Source of the DNA: Comamonadaceae bacterium
GTDB lineage: Bacteria; Pseudomonadota; Gammaproteobacteria; Burkholderiales; Burkholderiaceae_C
Direction: 5' to 3'
Length of the DNA stretch: 21,363 nt
Assembly: GCA_027490555.1 (NCBI GenBank)
Contig: JAIXXW010000195.1
Span: 1-21,363, forward strand
Each line of letters starts with the position of its first letter. Within the stretch, counting starts at the first letter, position 1. A program made the position numbers and the translations under genes. Below the pieces are notes generated by a model. That model saw nothing but the letters and a program-made list of their open reading frames with translations. It made no database searches and was not told the origin of the DNA. Of the stretch, positions 1 to 5,809 are shown piece after piece.

Positions 1-2
1 AA

Positions 3-83
3 TACGAGGCGCTGAAGGCGGAAATTGAAGCACTCCGATCCGAAGTCGAAAAGCATGGCGTGGATGGAAGCCAACAAGCATGA
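3..83 (+). CDS. 3' end of an unidentified gene (partial)
   Basis: The frame is open from the window edge and ends in TGA at 81-83, overlapping the manC ATG by the classic ATGA arrangement, so the two genes are probably translated together. The visible tail is 26 residues, rich in Glu, Lys, Ala and Leu, with a heptad-like stretch (ALKAEIEALRSEVEKHG) that suggests a C-terminal coiled coil. Too little is present to name a family. Its place just before manC suggests a surface-polysaccharide gene, but that is context only. Confidence 0.6.
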   Translation, partial: YEALKAEIEALRSEVEKHGVDGSQQA

Positions 84-1534
84 TCAACGTCACTCCCGTC
101 ATTCTTTGCGGTGGGTCAGGCACCCGTCTGTGGCCACTGTCCCGCACTGGTTTTCCGAAGCAGTTCCTGTGCTTGACTGGCAAAGAAAGCTTGTTCCAGC
201 AAGCCGCAACGCGTCTGTCAAACCTGCGCAAAACAAATCTCCAGGTTGCTCCCCCCATCATCGTGACAGGCGAAGACCATCGATTCCTTGTCACTGAACA
301 ACTGCGCGAAATCGGCGTCGAGCTGGGCGCTGCGCTGCTTGAACCCGTGGGAAGAAACACCGCACCAGCGCTGACTTTGGCGGCACTGGCCGCTGCACAA
401 GCAGATGCAGATCCCGTGCTGGTGGTCACGCCTGCCGACCAAACGATCGTCCACGAAGCAGCCTTCTCTGCAGCCATCCAACAAGCGGCGAAACAAGCTG
501 CTGACGGTGCCATCGTCATTTTGGGTGTCACGCCCAACAAACCCGAAACGGGTTATGGATACATCCAAATCAGTCAAACTGATGCGGCTACGGGCCCATG
601 TGCTGTGCGCCGTTTTGTCGAAAAGCCCGATGCCAGCACCGCCCAAGCCTATCTGAACGAAGGCGGCTACTACTGGAATGCCGGCATGTTCGTGCTCAAA
701 GCATCCGTCTGGCTCGAGGCACTTGCGCAATTTCGCCCTGATATCTTGCAGGCGACAAAGACCGCCTGGTCCAAGTGCAGCCCAGACAACCCATTCACTC
801 GCCCGGGCAAGGCCGAGTTTGCGGCCATCCCATCCGAGTCCGTTGATTACGCCGTCATGGAGCACTGCCCTGGCAGCAGCTTTCCCATCCAGATGGTCCC
901 GCTCGAAGCAGGGTGGAGCGACCTCGGCGCCTGGGACGCCGTCTGGCATGTCTTACCCAAGGACGAAGAGGGCAATGCGCACCTGGGCGACGTGCTCACC
1001 ACAGACAGCAAAAACACCCTGGTCCACGCCACAAGCCGCCTGGTCAGCCTGGTGGGTGTAGAAAACCTGATCGTGGTGGAAACGCCGGATGCCGTTCTGG
1101 TGGCTGACAAAGCCCGCAGCCAGGACGTCAAACACATCGTCACCCAGCTGCAGAAATCAAAACGCCAAGAGAATGGCCTGCATCGCAAAGTGCATCGCCC
1201 ATGGGGTTGGTACGACAGCATTGACGAGGGTGGTCGATTCAAGGTCAAGCGCATTCAGGTCAAGCCCAAGGCCAGTCTCAGTTTGCAGAAACACCATCAC
1301 CGTGCCGAGCACTGGATCGTGGTGACTGGAACCGCCGAAATCACCAACGGGGACAAGGTGCTGACCCTGACTGAAAACCAGTCCACCTATATCCCTTTGG
1401 GTGAAGTTCATCGCCTGGCAAATCCGGGCAGTATCCCGTTAGAAATTATTGAAGTTCAATCCGGCAGTTACCTTGGAGAAGACGACATAGTGCGTATAGA
1501 GGATGATTACGGAAGAAATGGATTGATTGGATGA
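80..1534 (+). CDS. manC: Mannose-1-phosphate guanylyltransferase / mannose-6-phosphate isomerase (type II, bifunctional)
   Basis: This cytoplasmic enzyme makes GDP-mannose from mannose-1-phosphate and GTP; the type II form also carries a mannose-6-phosphate isomerase domain. The 484-residue length matches the AlgA/ManC/CpsB family. The N-terminal nucleotidyltransferase domain opens with the pyrophosphorylase signature GGSGTRLWP at residues 11-19 and has FVEKPD further on. The C-terminal cupin domain (about 360-480) starts at RPWGWYDSID, has the metal-site-like KHHHRAEHW and ends in GEDDIVRIEDDYGR as is usual. The ATG overlaps the upstream stop codon. The gene uses more A/T-ending codons than those to its right and is followed by an AT-rich spacer, as is common in exchangeable O-antigen or capsule loci. 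Family assignment is firm; the polysaccharide served is unknown. Confidence 0.96.
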   Translation: MINVTPVILCGGSGTRLWPLSRTGFPKQFLCLTGKESLFQQAATRLSNLRKTNLQVAPPIIVTGEDHRFLVTEQLREIGVELGAALLEPVGRNTAPALTLAALAAAQADADPVLVVTPADQTIVHEAAFSAAIQQAAKQAADGAIVILGVTPNKPETGYGYIQISQTDAATGPCAVRRFVEKPDASTAQAYLNEGGYYWNAGMFVLKASVWLEALAQFRPDILQATKTAWSKCSPDNPFTRPGKAEFAAIPSESVDYAVMEHCPGSSFPIQMVPLEAGWSDLGAWDAVWHVLPKDEEGNAHLGDVLTTDSKNTLVHATSRLVSLVGVENLIVVETPDAVLVADKARSQDVKHIVTQLQKSKRQENGLHRKVHRPWGWYDSIDEGGRFKVKRIQVKPKASLSLQKHHHRAEHWIVVTGTAEITNGDKVLTLTENQSTYIPLGEVHRLANPGSIPLEIIEVQSGSYLGEDDIVRIEDDYGRNGLIG

Positions 1535-1565
1535 CGAGAATTTTTACTATTCATACTAAAAATTG

Positions 1566-1841
1566 ATGAATAAATCCATCGCAATCATTGGCTTGGGAGA
1601 TGTTGGTTTGCCACTCGCTGTCGAGTTCGGAAAGCAGCGTCCCGTGATCGGCTTTGACATCAATGAGACCCGAGTAAAGGAGCTGGGCTGCGGCCGTGAC
1701 CACATTGCCAAGTCAGATGTGCTGGATCGATTGGCGCTCTCTGAGGGCAATTATTTCGTCGTGAGCGCCCGTCGCGAGGAGAACATCGACTCCGATTCAA
1801 GCCCCCAACCAGCCGAAAGATCTGGCACCATGGGCGCCTGA
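1566..1841 (+). pseudogene. Composite remnant: nucleotide-sugar dehydrogenase N-terminus fused to a piece of UDP-GlcNAc 2-epimerase
   Basis: The reading frame encodes about 91 residues. The first 45 or so resemble the NAD-binding start of UDP-sugar 6-dehydrogenases of the TviB/WbpA/WecC type: IAIIGLGDVGLPLAVEFG, then GFDIN and RVKELGCGRDH. The family normally has GLGYVGLP, so Tyr is replaced by Asp. Where the family would continue with a TLEV-like segment, the text changes to SDVLDRLALSEGNYFVVSA, which is typical of the middle of non-hydrolysing UDP-GlcNAc 2-epimerases (WecB/MnaA). The remaining residues to the stop at 1839-1841 resemble neither. The dehydrogenase family is usually about 420 residues, so this cannot be a working enzyme. 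The ATG at 1566 is preferred over 1563 because family members start shortly before IAIIGLG. Interpretation by recalled family similarity; translation of the remnant itself is possible. Confidence 0.75.
1704..1797 (+). pseudogene. Internal fragment of a wecB-like UDP-GlcNAc 2-epimerase
   Basis: This is the middle of the composite frame described for 1566-1841. The peptide LDRLALSEGNYFVVSARREENIDSD matches the part of WecB/MnaA that normally reads YFVVSAHREENVDS, here with the conserved His changed to Arg. That His lies in the substrate and UDP-binding region of the family. Both flanks are missing: about half of the roughly 370-residue enzyme should precede it and the C-terminal third should follow. 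It appears to have been joined in frame to the dehydrogenase fragment by a deletion or recombination. Edges are approximate. Confidence 0.6.
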
Positions 1842-1899
1842 TGAGGGCGGACCGAAGGCCAAGCAGTATCTGCAACAGTTGATTTCGAGGATAGAGTGA
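1798..1899 (+). pseudogene. C-terminal remnant of an unidentified gene, in a different frame
   Basis: A second frame, without a start codon, runs from just after a stop at 1762-1764 to TGA at 1897-1899. Its last 34 residues look like a real protein end: APNQPKDLAPWAPDE, then GGPKAKQYLQQLISRIE. The stop overlaps the galE ATG (TGATG), the arrangement expected of a genuine upstream operon neighbour. I do not recognise the family. The simplest reading is that this is the surviving tail of the gene that once preceded galE, joined to the wecB fragment by the same rearrangement. Confidence 0.4.
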
Positions 1900-2867
1900 T
1901 GAAAGTGTTGGTCGTAGGTGGCGCAGGCTACATTGGGTCCCACATGGTCCAGATGCTGGGTCATCAGGGCTGCAGTGTCACCACGCTGGACGATCTGTCC
2001 AGCGGTCACCGCGATGCTGTGCTGTGTGGCGATTTTGTCCAGGGCAACTTTGGTGACCGTGCGGTGCTGGACGCCGTGCTTTCGCGTGGTTTTCATGCGG
2101 CCATGCACCTTGCCTCTTTCATCCAGGTGGGTGAGTCGGTTCAGCACCCCGACAAGTACTACCGCAACAACGTGACGTACACGCTGGGCTTGCTGGACGC
2201 CATGCGTGCGCAGGGTGTGGGCAACTTCATCTTCTCGTCGACCGCAGCCACCTTTGGCGAACCACAGTACACACCGATGGATGAGCGGCACCCGCAGCAA
2301 CCCATCAACCCTTATGGCCGCTCCAAGCTGATGGTCGAGCAAGCCTTGGCTGACTATGACCGGGCCTATGGGTTCAAGTCGGTTTGCTTGCGTTACTTCA
2401 ACGCGGCGGGCGCAGACCCCGAGGCCCGTCTGGGTGAGCGGCATGACCCCGAAACCCATTTGATTCCTCTGGTGCTGCAAGCGGCTTCGGGCAGGCGCTC
2501 TGGCATCTCGGTTTTCGGGCGTGACTATGACACGCCTGATGGCACGTGCATTCGCGATTACATCCACATCCAGGATCTTTGCGCTGCACATTGGTTGGCG
2601 TTGCAATCGCTGATGAAGGGTGATGACAGCCAGTCCTACAACCTGGGCAATGGCCATGGTTTCTCGGTGCAGGAAGTCATAGATACTGCCGAACAGGTGA
2701 CCGGCCGCAAGATTCCCGTGGTGAATGCTCCCCGCCGTGATGGTGATCCAGCCCGTTTGGTCGCCGATTCGCGCAAGGCCCGGGACCAACTGGGTTGGCA
2801 GCCGCAGTACGCGGATTTGGCCACCATCATTGAACATGCATGGCAGTGGGAGTCTCGGGCCGGTTGA
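1899..2867 (+). CDS. galE: UDP-glucose 4-epimerase
   Basis: GalE interconverts UDP-glucose and UDP-galactose with bound NAD, feeding galactose into surface polysaccharides. The 322-residue product is a short-chain dehydrogenase of the extended type. It has the NAD motif GGAGYIGSH at residues 7-15, the catalytic region SSTAATFGEP at 113-122 and the YGRSK pair (Tyr139, Lys143). NPYGRSKLMVE, LRYFNAAGAD and RDYIHIQDL are all family hallmarks. The ATG at 1899 puts the Rossmann fold at the very N-terminus; a GTG one codon earlier (1896) is possible. The start overlaps the stop of the remnant frame before it. All catalytic residues are present, so it looks functional despite the damage upstream. Confidence 0.95.
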   Translation: MKVLVVGGAGYIGSHMVQMLGHQGCSVTTLDDLSSGHRDAVLCGDFVQGNFGDRAVLDAVLSRGFHAAMHLASFIQVGESVQHPDKYYRNNVTYTLGLLDAMRAQGVGNFIFSSTAATFGEPQYTPMDERHPQQPINPYGRSKLMVEQALADYDRAYGFKSVCLRYFNAAGADPEARLGERHDPETHLIPLVLQAASGRRSGISVFGRDYDTPDGTCIRDYIHIQDLCAAHWLALQSLMKGDDSQSYNLGNGHGFSVQEVIDTAEQVTGRKIPVVNAPRRDGDPARLVADSRKARDQLGWQPQYADLATIIEHAWQWESRAG

Positions 2868-2929
2868 ACCCTGACCGATTCCACGTCAAGACCTCATCGC
2901 CCCAGCGCTTCTTGACCCTCTTCACCGTC

Positions 2930-2964
2930 TTCGTGGACAGCGCGTCAGTGATGCGGTCCACGAA
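2930..2964. repeat. Large imperfect hairpin over the hicA start region
   Basis: TTCGTGGAC (2930-2938) and GTCCACGAA (2956-2964) are perfect 9-base inverted arms. Inside them CGCGT (2941-2945) can pair with ATGCG (2951-2955) using one G-T wobble, with AG bulged on the left side. It lies 63 bases after galE and covers the ATG at 2951. It has no T-run, so it is not a standard terminator. It could be an operator for HicB, a translation-blocking hairpin or the end of a lost mobile element. Confidence 0.5.
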
Positions 2965-3223
2965 ATCCAATCATCGCCGGGCGTGCCACCCTGTCGGTAT
3001 TCAGTGCGGGTGGGGTCGTGAGGCATCGCATATGTTTGCCGTGATTGAGGCGCTGATCAAGACACTCGGCGGCTCGGTAGTAGAGCGCGAAGGATCTCGT
3101 GTCAGGATCGAACTCAATGGAGAGCAGTGGCGCTGTCATCGGCCACATCCAGGCAAGGAAGCCAAGCGGTATCAGGTTGAGGAAGCTCGGGAATTTTTGG
3201 AACGTGCAGGAGTACAGCTATGA
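2951..3223 (+). CDS. hicA: HicA-family mRNA interferase toxin, N-terminal region apparently frameshifted
   Basis: HicA toxins cleave mRNA and are neutralised by the HicB protein encoded beside them. The C-terminal 60 residues are clearly of this family: VIEALIKTLGG, GSRVRIELNG, then the basic patch HRPHPGKEAKRYQV and a final EAREFLERAGV. From ATG 2951 the product is 90 residues, close to the usual 80-90, and it opens with SNHRRA, as relatives open with a KH-rich segment. Residues 12-27 do not look like the family, whereas the +1 frame over the same bases gives ATLSVFSAGGVVRHRI, suggesting two compensating indels near 2987 and 3030. A shorter start at ATG 3032 (63 residues), with GAGG about 9 bases upstream, is the main alternative and would leave a truncated toxin. 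The stop overlaps hicB by 4 bases. Confidence 0.72.
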   Translation: MRSTKSNHRRACHPVGIQCGWGREASHMFAVIEALIKTLGGSVVEREGSRVRIELNGEQWRCHRPHPGKEAKRYQVEEAREFLERAGVQL

Positions 3224-3555
3224 ACACCATGACTTACAAGGGTTACACCGCTCGCGTTGAGTACGACGAACGCGACAACATTTTTGCTGGGCGCATTCTC
3301 GGTACCCGCAACATCATCAGCTTTCATGGCGAGACAGTTGCCGAATTGCGCGCAGAGTTCGAGCTTGCGATCAAGGACTACCTTGCCGATTGCAAGGAGC
3401 AGGGCATACCCCCTGAAAAGCCCGCCTCCGGCAAGCTCTTGTTGCGTGTAACGCCTGAAATCCATGGTCGTGCCCTTGTTGCTGCACAGGCCGCAGGTAA
3501 AAGCTTGAACCAGTGGGCCACTGAGGTCTTGCAGCATGCTGCGCAGCCTGGCTGA
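3220..3555 (+). CDS. hicB: HicB-family antitoxin
   Basis: HicB binds and inactivates HicA and usually represses its own operon. The 111-residue product has the HicB RNase H-like partial fold first (YKGYTARVEYDERDNIFAGRI, ISFHGETVAELRAEFELAI, DYLADCKEQG). A C-terminal ribbon-helix-helix segment follows from about residue 73 (GKLLLRVTPEIHGRALVAAQ, then GKSLNQWATEVLQHA), the likely DNA-binding part. The start overlaps the hicA stop (ATGA), so the pair is translationally coupled. ATG at 3229 is an alternative three codons in. All expected blocks are present and the frame is clean, in contrast to hicA. Confidence 0.93.
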   Translation: MNTMTYKGYTARVEYDERDNIFAGRILGTRNIISFHGETVAELRAEFELAIKDYLADCKEQGIPPEKPASGKLLLRVTPEIHGRALVAAQAAGKSLNQWATEVLQHAAQPG

Positions 3556-3600
3556 TGGCTTGGACTGTGATGCCGTTTTTGTGCCTGTCCCTGGCCTGAA

Positions 3601-3618
3601 CCGCAGGGGCAACTGCGG
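3601..3618. repeat. Short inverted repeat downstream of hicB
   Basis: CCGCAG (3601-3606) and CTGCGG (3613-3618) flank a GGGCAA loop, 46 bases after the hicB stop. It might help end the hicAB transcript, but no T-run follows on either strand, so it does not qualify as a Rho-independent terminator. Confidence 0.3.
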
Positions 3619-3747
3619 CTGTCGCGAGGCGCCAAACGGCTTTGGCATGGGGGGCGCGCACCTGTGACACCGGGTCTCTGGACCGCGTGCTATTCTGCCC
3701 GCCGCTGCAGTCGCCAAGCCAAGACGTGGTGAGCGCCCACCCTGTGG

Positions 3748-3761
3748 GGCCAGCGCTGGCC
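3748..3761. promoter_or_regulatory. Perfect 14-bp palindrome upstream of the Bug-type binding-protein gene
   Basis: GGCCAGCGCTGGCC reads identically on both strands and ends 44 bases before the ATG at 3806. The 250-base gap between hicB and this gene contains no other gene that I can see. Its position suits an operator for a dimeric regulator, but in GC-rich DNA such a palindrome can arise by chance and no regulator gene lies next to it. Confidence 0.3.
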
Positions 3762-3805
3762 GGCGGCCTGAATCTGCACCCGTTCATTCATCAAGGAGAC
3801 TTTCC

Positions 3806-4777
3806 ATGCATCCCCACCGCAGAAATTTTCTCGCCATGGCCGTGTCCATGGCTGTGGCTGGGCCCGCGCTGGCCCAGGACAAATACCCCTCCAAACCGGT
3901 CACCCTCATCGTCCCGCAGGCGGCCGGTGGCGCCAACGACACGATCGCCCGCGTGATCGCGCAAAGGCTCTCCGAGCAGACCGGACAGTCCTTTGTGGTG
4001 GAAAACCGCACCGGTGCCGGCGGCAATGTGGGTACCGCCGCTGCCGCCCGCACCCGGCCCGATGGCTACACCCTGTTGCTGACCGCCGACAGCGCCATGG
4101 TCATCAACCCGGCCCTGTACAAGAGCACGGGTTTTGACCCGATCAAGGACTTCGAGGCCGTGGGCAGTGTGGCCACGGCCGGTTATGTGCTGGTGGCCCA
4201 CCCGAGCTTCCCGGCCAAAAACACCGCCGAGTTGGTCGCTTTGGCCAAGCAGCAGCCTGGCAAGATCAACATCGGGTCGGCCGGCAACGGCACGCTCAAC
4301 CACCTGATCGGCGAGATGCTGGGCAAGGCCACCGGCATCGACCTGACCCATGTGCCGTACAAGGGGGCCGCAGCCGCAGCCACCGATCTGGTGGCCGGCC
4401 AGGTGCAGGTCTCGGTGCAAAGCCTGCCGTCCTCGATTGCCTTCATCCGCTCGGGCCGCATGAAGGTGCTGGGGGTCGTCAACCCCAAGCGCCTGCCAGT
4501 GTTGCCAGACGCCCCCACGATTGGCGAGACCATCAAGGACTTTGGTGCCACGCCCTGGTACGGGGTGTTCGCCCCGACCGGCACGCCCAGAGCGATCATC
4601 AACCAGCTCAATGCCGAGATCGCCAAGGCCCTCGAATCCCGGGAGGTGCAAGAGCGCCTGGCCGGTGTGGGCTGCGAAGCCTTCAGAACCACCCCCGAGC
4701 AATTTGCCCAGTTGGTCCGCGACGATTTGCCCCGCTGGGCCAGGATCGTCAAGGACTCTGGCGCCACGATCGATTGA
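3806..4777 (+). CDS. Bug/TctC-family tripartite tricarboxylate transporter substrate-binding protein
   Basis: These periplasmic proteins capture small carboxylates or related compounds; some serve a TctAB membrane pair and many are orphans. The 323-residue length is typical. The first 24 residues form an export signal with an RRNFL twin-arginine-like start and a PALAQ cleavage region. The mature protein opens with the family pattern YPSKPVTLIVPQAAGGANDTIAR. Further family marks are VVENRTGAGGNVGTAAAA, PDGYTLLL, VPYKGAAAAATDLVAGQV and GVFAPTGTP. A good ribosome site, AAGGAGA (3793-3799), lies 6 bases before the ATG. No tctA or tctB is present nearby, as is usual in the expanded Bug families of Burkholderiales. 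The ligand cannot be told from sequence. Confidence 0.95.
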   Translation: MHPHRRNFLAMAVSMAVAGPALAQDKYPSKPVTLIVPQAAGGANDTIARVIAQRLSEQTGQSFVVENRTGAGGNVGTAAAARTRPDGYTLLLTADSAMVINPALYKSTGFDPIKDFEAVGSVATAGYVLVAHPSFPAKNTAELVALAKQQPGKINIGSAGNGTLNHLIGEMLGKATGIDLTHVPYKGAAAAATDLVAGQVQVSVQSLPSSIAFIRSGRMKVLGVVNPKRLPVLPDAPTIGETIKDFGATPWYGVFAPTGTPRAIINQLNAEIAKALESREVQERLAGVGCEAFRTTPEQFAQLVRDDLPRWARIVKDSGATID

Positions 4778-4849
4778 GGGGCTGCTTGCGCAGGCGCCCG
4801 GCGGGTGTCTGCCGCAGACCTCTGGCGCGATCGGCATTGAATCCACCGG

Positions 4850-5611
4850 ATGTTTGTCTTTTCCAAACTGCTGTCTGCCATCACCCAGCCGATGTTCTGG
4901 CTGGCGCTGTGGTGGGGCTTGGCCTTGTTGGCGCTGACGCGCTGGCGCAGGACGGCGGTGTGCATGCTGTGGAGTGGGCTGGCGGTGCTGGGCTTGTTGG
5001 GCTTTCGCGCTGTGCCAGACGCATTGCTGCGCCCCCTGGAAAACCGTTACCCCGTTCCCGTGGCCGAGGCGATAGAGCGGCATGTGGGCATCATCGTGCT
5101 GGGCGGGGCGATCGGCCACCCCGATAGTTTTGCCGCCCATGGCCAGGTGCCCCTGGGCGAGGCGGCCGAGCGCATGACGGTGCCGGTGGGCCTGATGCGC
5201 CAGTACCCTGGGCTGGCGCTGGTGTTTTCGGGCGGGGAGGGGCGGCTGCTGACGACCGGCGTGACCGAATCGGCCCTGGCCAAGGCGTTCTACCAGCAGC
5301 AGGGCTTGGACATGGCCCGCGTGCGCCTGGAGGACGGCTCGCGCACGACCCGTGAAAATGCCCAACAAGTGGCCAAGCTCTTGGGAGAGCGGTGCCAGCA
5401 GCCCTGGCTGCTGGTAACTTCGGCCTGGCATATGCCGCGCAGCATGGCCGAGTTCGAGGCCGTGGGCTGCCAAGTCACGCCTTACCCGGTGGACTTTCGC
5501 ACCGGCCATGCCACCGCGCTGACCGAGTACGCACTGGCCCACAGCCTGCTTCGCTGGCAGACCGCTTTGCACGAGTGGCTGGGGCTGCTGGTGTACAGCG
5601 CGACCCGGTGA
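4850..5611 (+). CDS. YdcF/ElyC-like DUF218 membrane protein
   Basis: The 253-residue product has two hydrophobic segments near the N-terminus (about residues 12-30 and 38-55) followed by a DUF218 domain facing the periplasm. Domain marks are GIIVLGGAIG (about 84-93), LVFSGGEGRLL, the conserved SRTTRENAQQVAKLL and LLVTSAWHMPRSMAEFEAVG. E. coli relatives are ElyC, SanA and YdcF; ElyC affects envelope and lipid-carrier homeostasis, but the biochemical reaction is not settled. The start at 4850 gives a full first membrane helix; the ribosome site is weak. It lies 72 bases after the binding-protein gene, so co-transcription is possible, though no functional link is evident. Confidence 0.88.
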   Translation: MFVFSKLLSAITQPMFWLALWWGLALLALTRWRRTAVCMLWSGLAVLGLLGFRAVPDALLRPLENRYPVPVAEAIERHVGIIVLGGAIGHPDSFAAHGQVPLGEAAERMTVPVGLMRQYPGLALVFSGGEGRLLTTGVTESALAKAFYQQQGLDMARVRLEDGSRTTRENAQQVAKLLGERCQQPWLLVTSAWHMPRSMAEFEAVGCQVTPYPVDFRTGHATALTEYALAHSLLRWQTALHEWLGLLVYSATR

Positions 5612-5809
5612 TGGCCACTCGACCCGGCACGCATCTGCCGCCTTGGCAGCCTGGCATGGGCTGGCCCGCCTCCGACCTGGACGTTGGCTTGTGTGGCGCG
5701 ATCGGGTGGCTGGGACCCAAACCTCAGCACAGACCGTGCCAGAATCGACCGGGCAGGGCTGGCCGTATGGGGCTGGCCCCTGCGTGGATGCAATGGCAAG
5801 GATGATGCG

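Noticed and set aside
2868..2963. Antisense peptide that might be a transposase remnant
   Set aside because: The minus strand reads LDFVDRITDALSTKTVKRV and so on for about 35 residues, but it has no start, no catalytic motif and no flanking repeats that I can match to an insertion sequence.
3601..3618. Rho-independent terminator after hicB
   Set aside because: The 6-base stem is real but no T-run follows it on either strand.
5684..5809. N-terminal extension of the amidase
   Set aside because: The frame is open, but there is no good ribosome site at 5684 and the encoded residues do not resemble amidase N-termini, whereas AAGGA precedes ATG 5810 properly.
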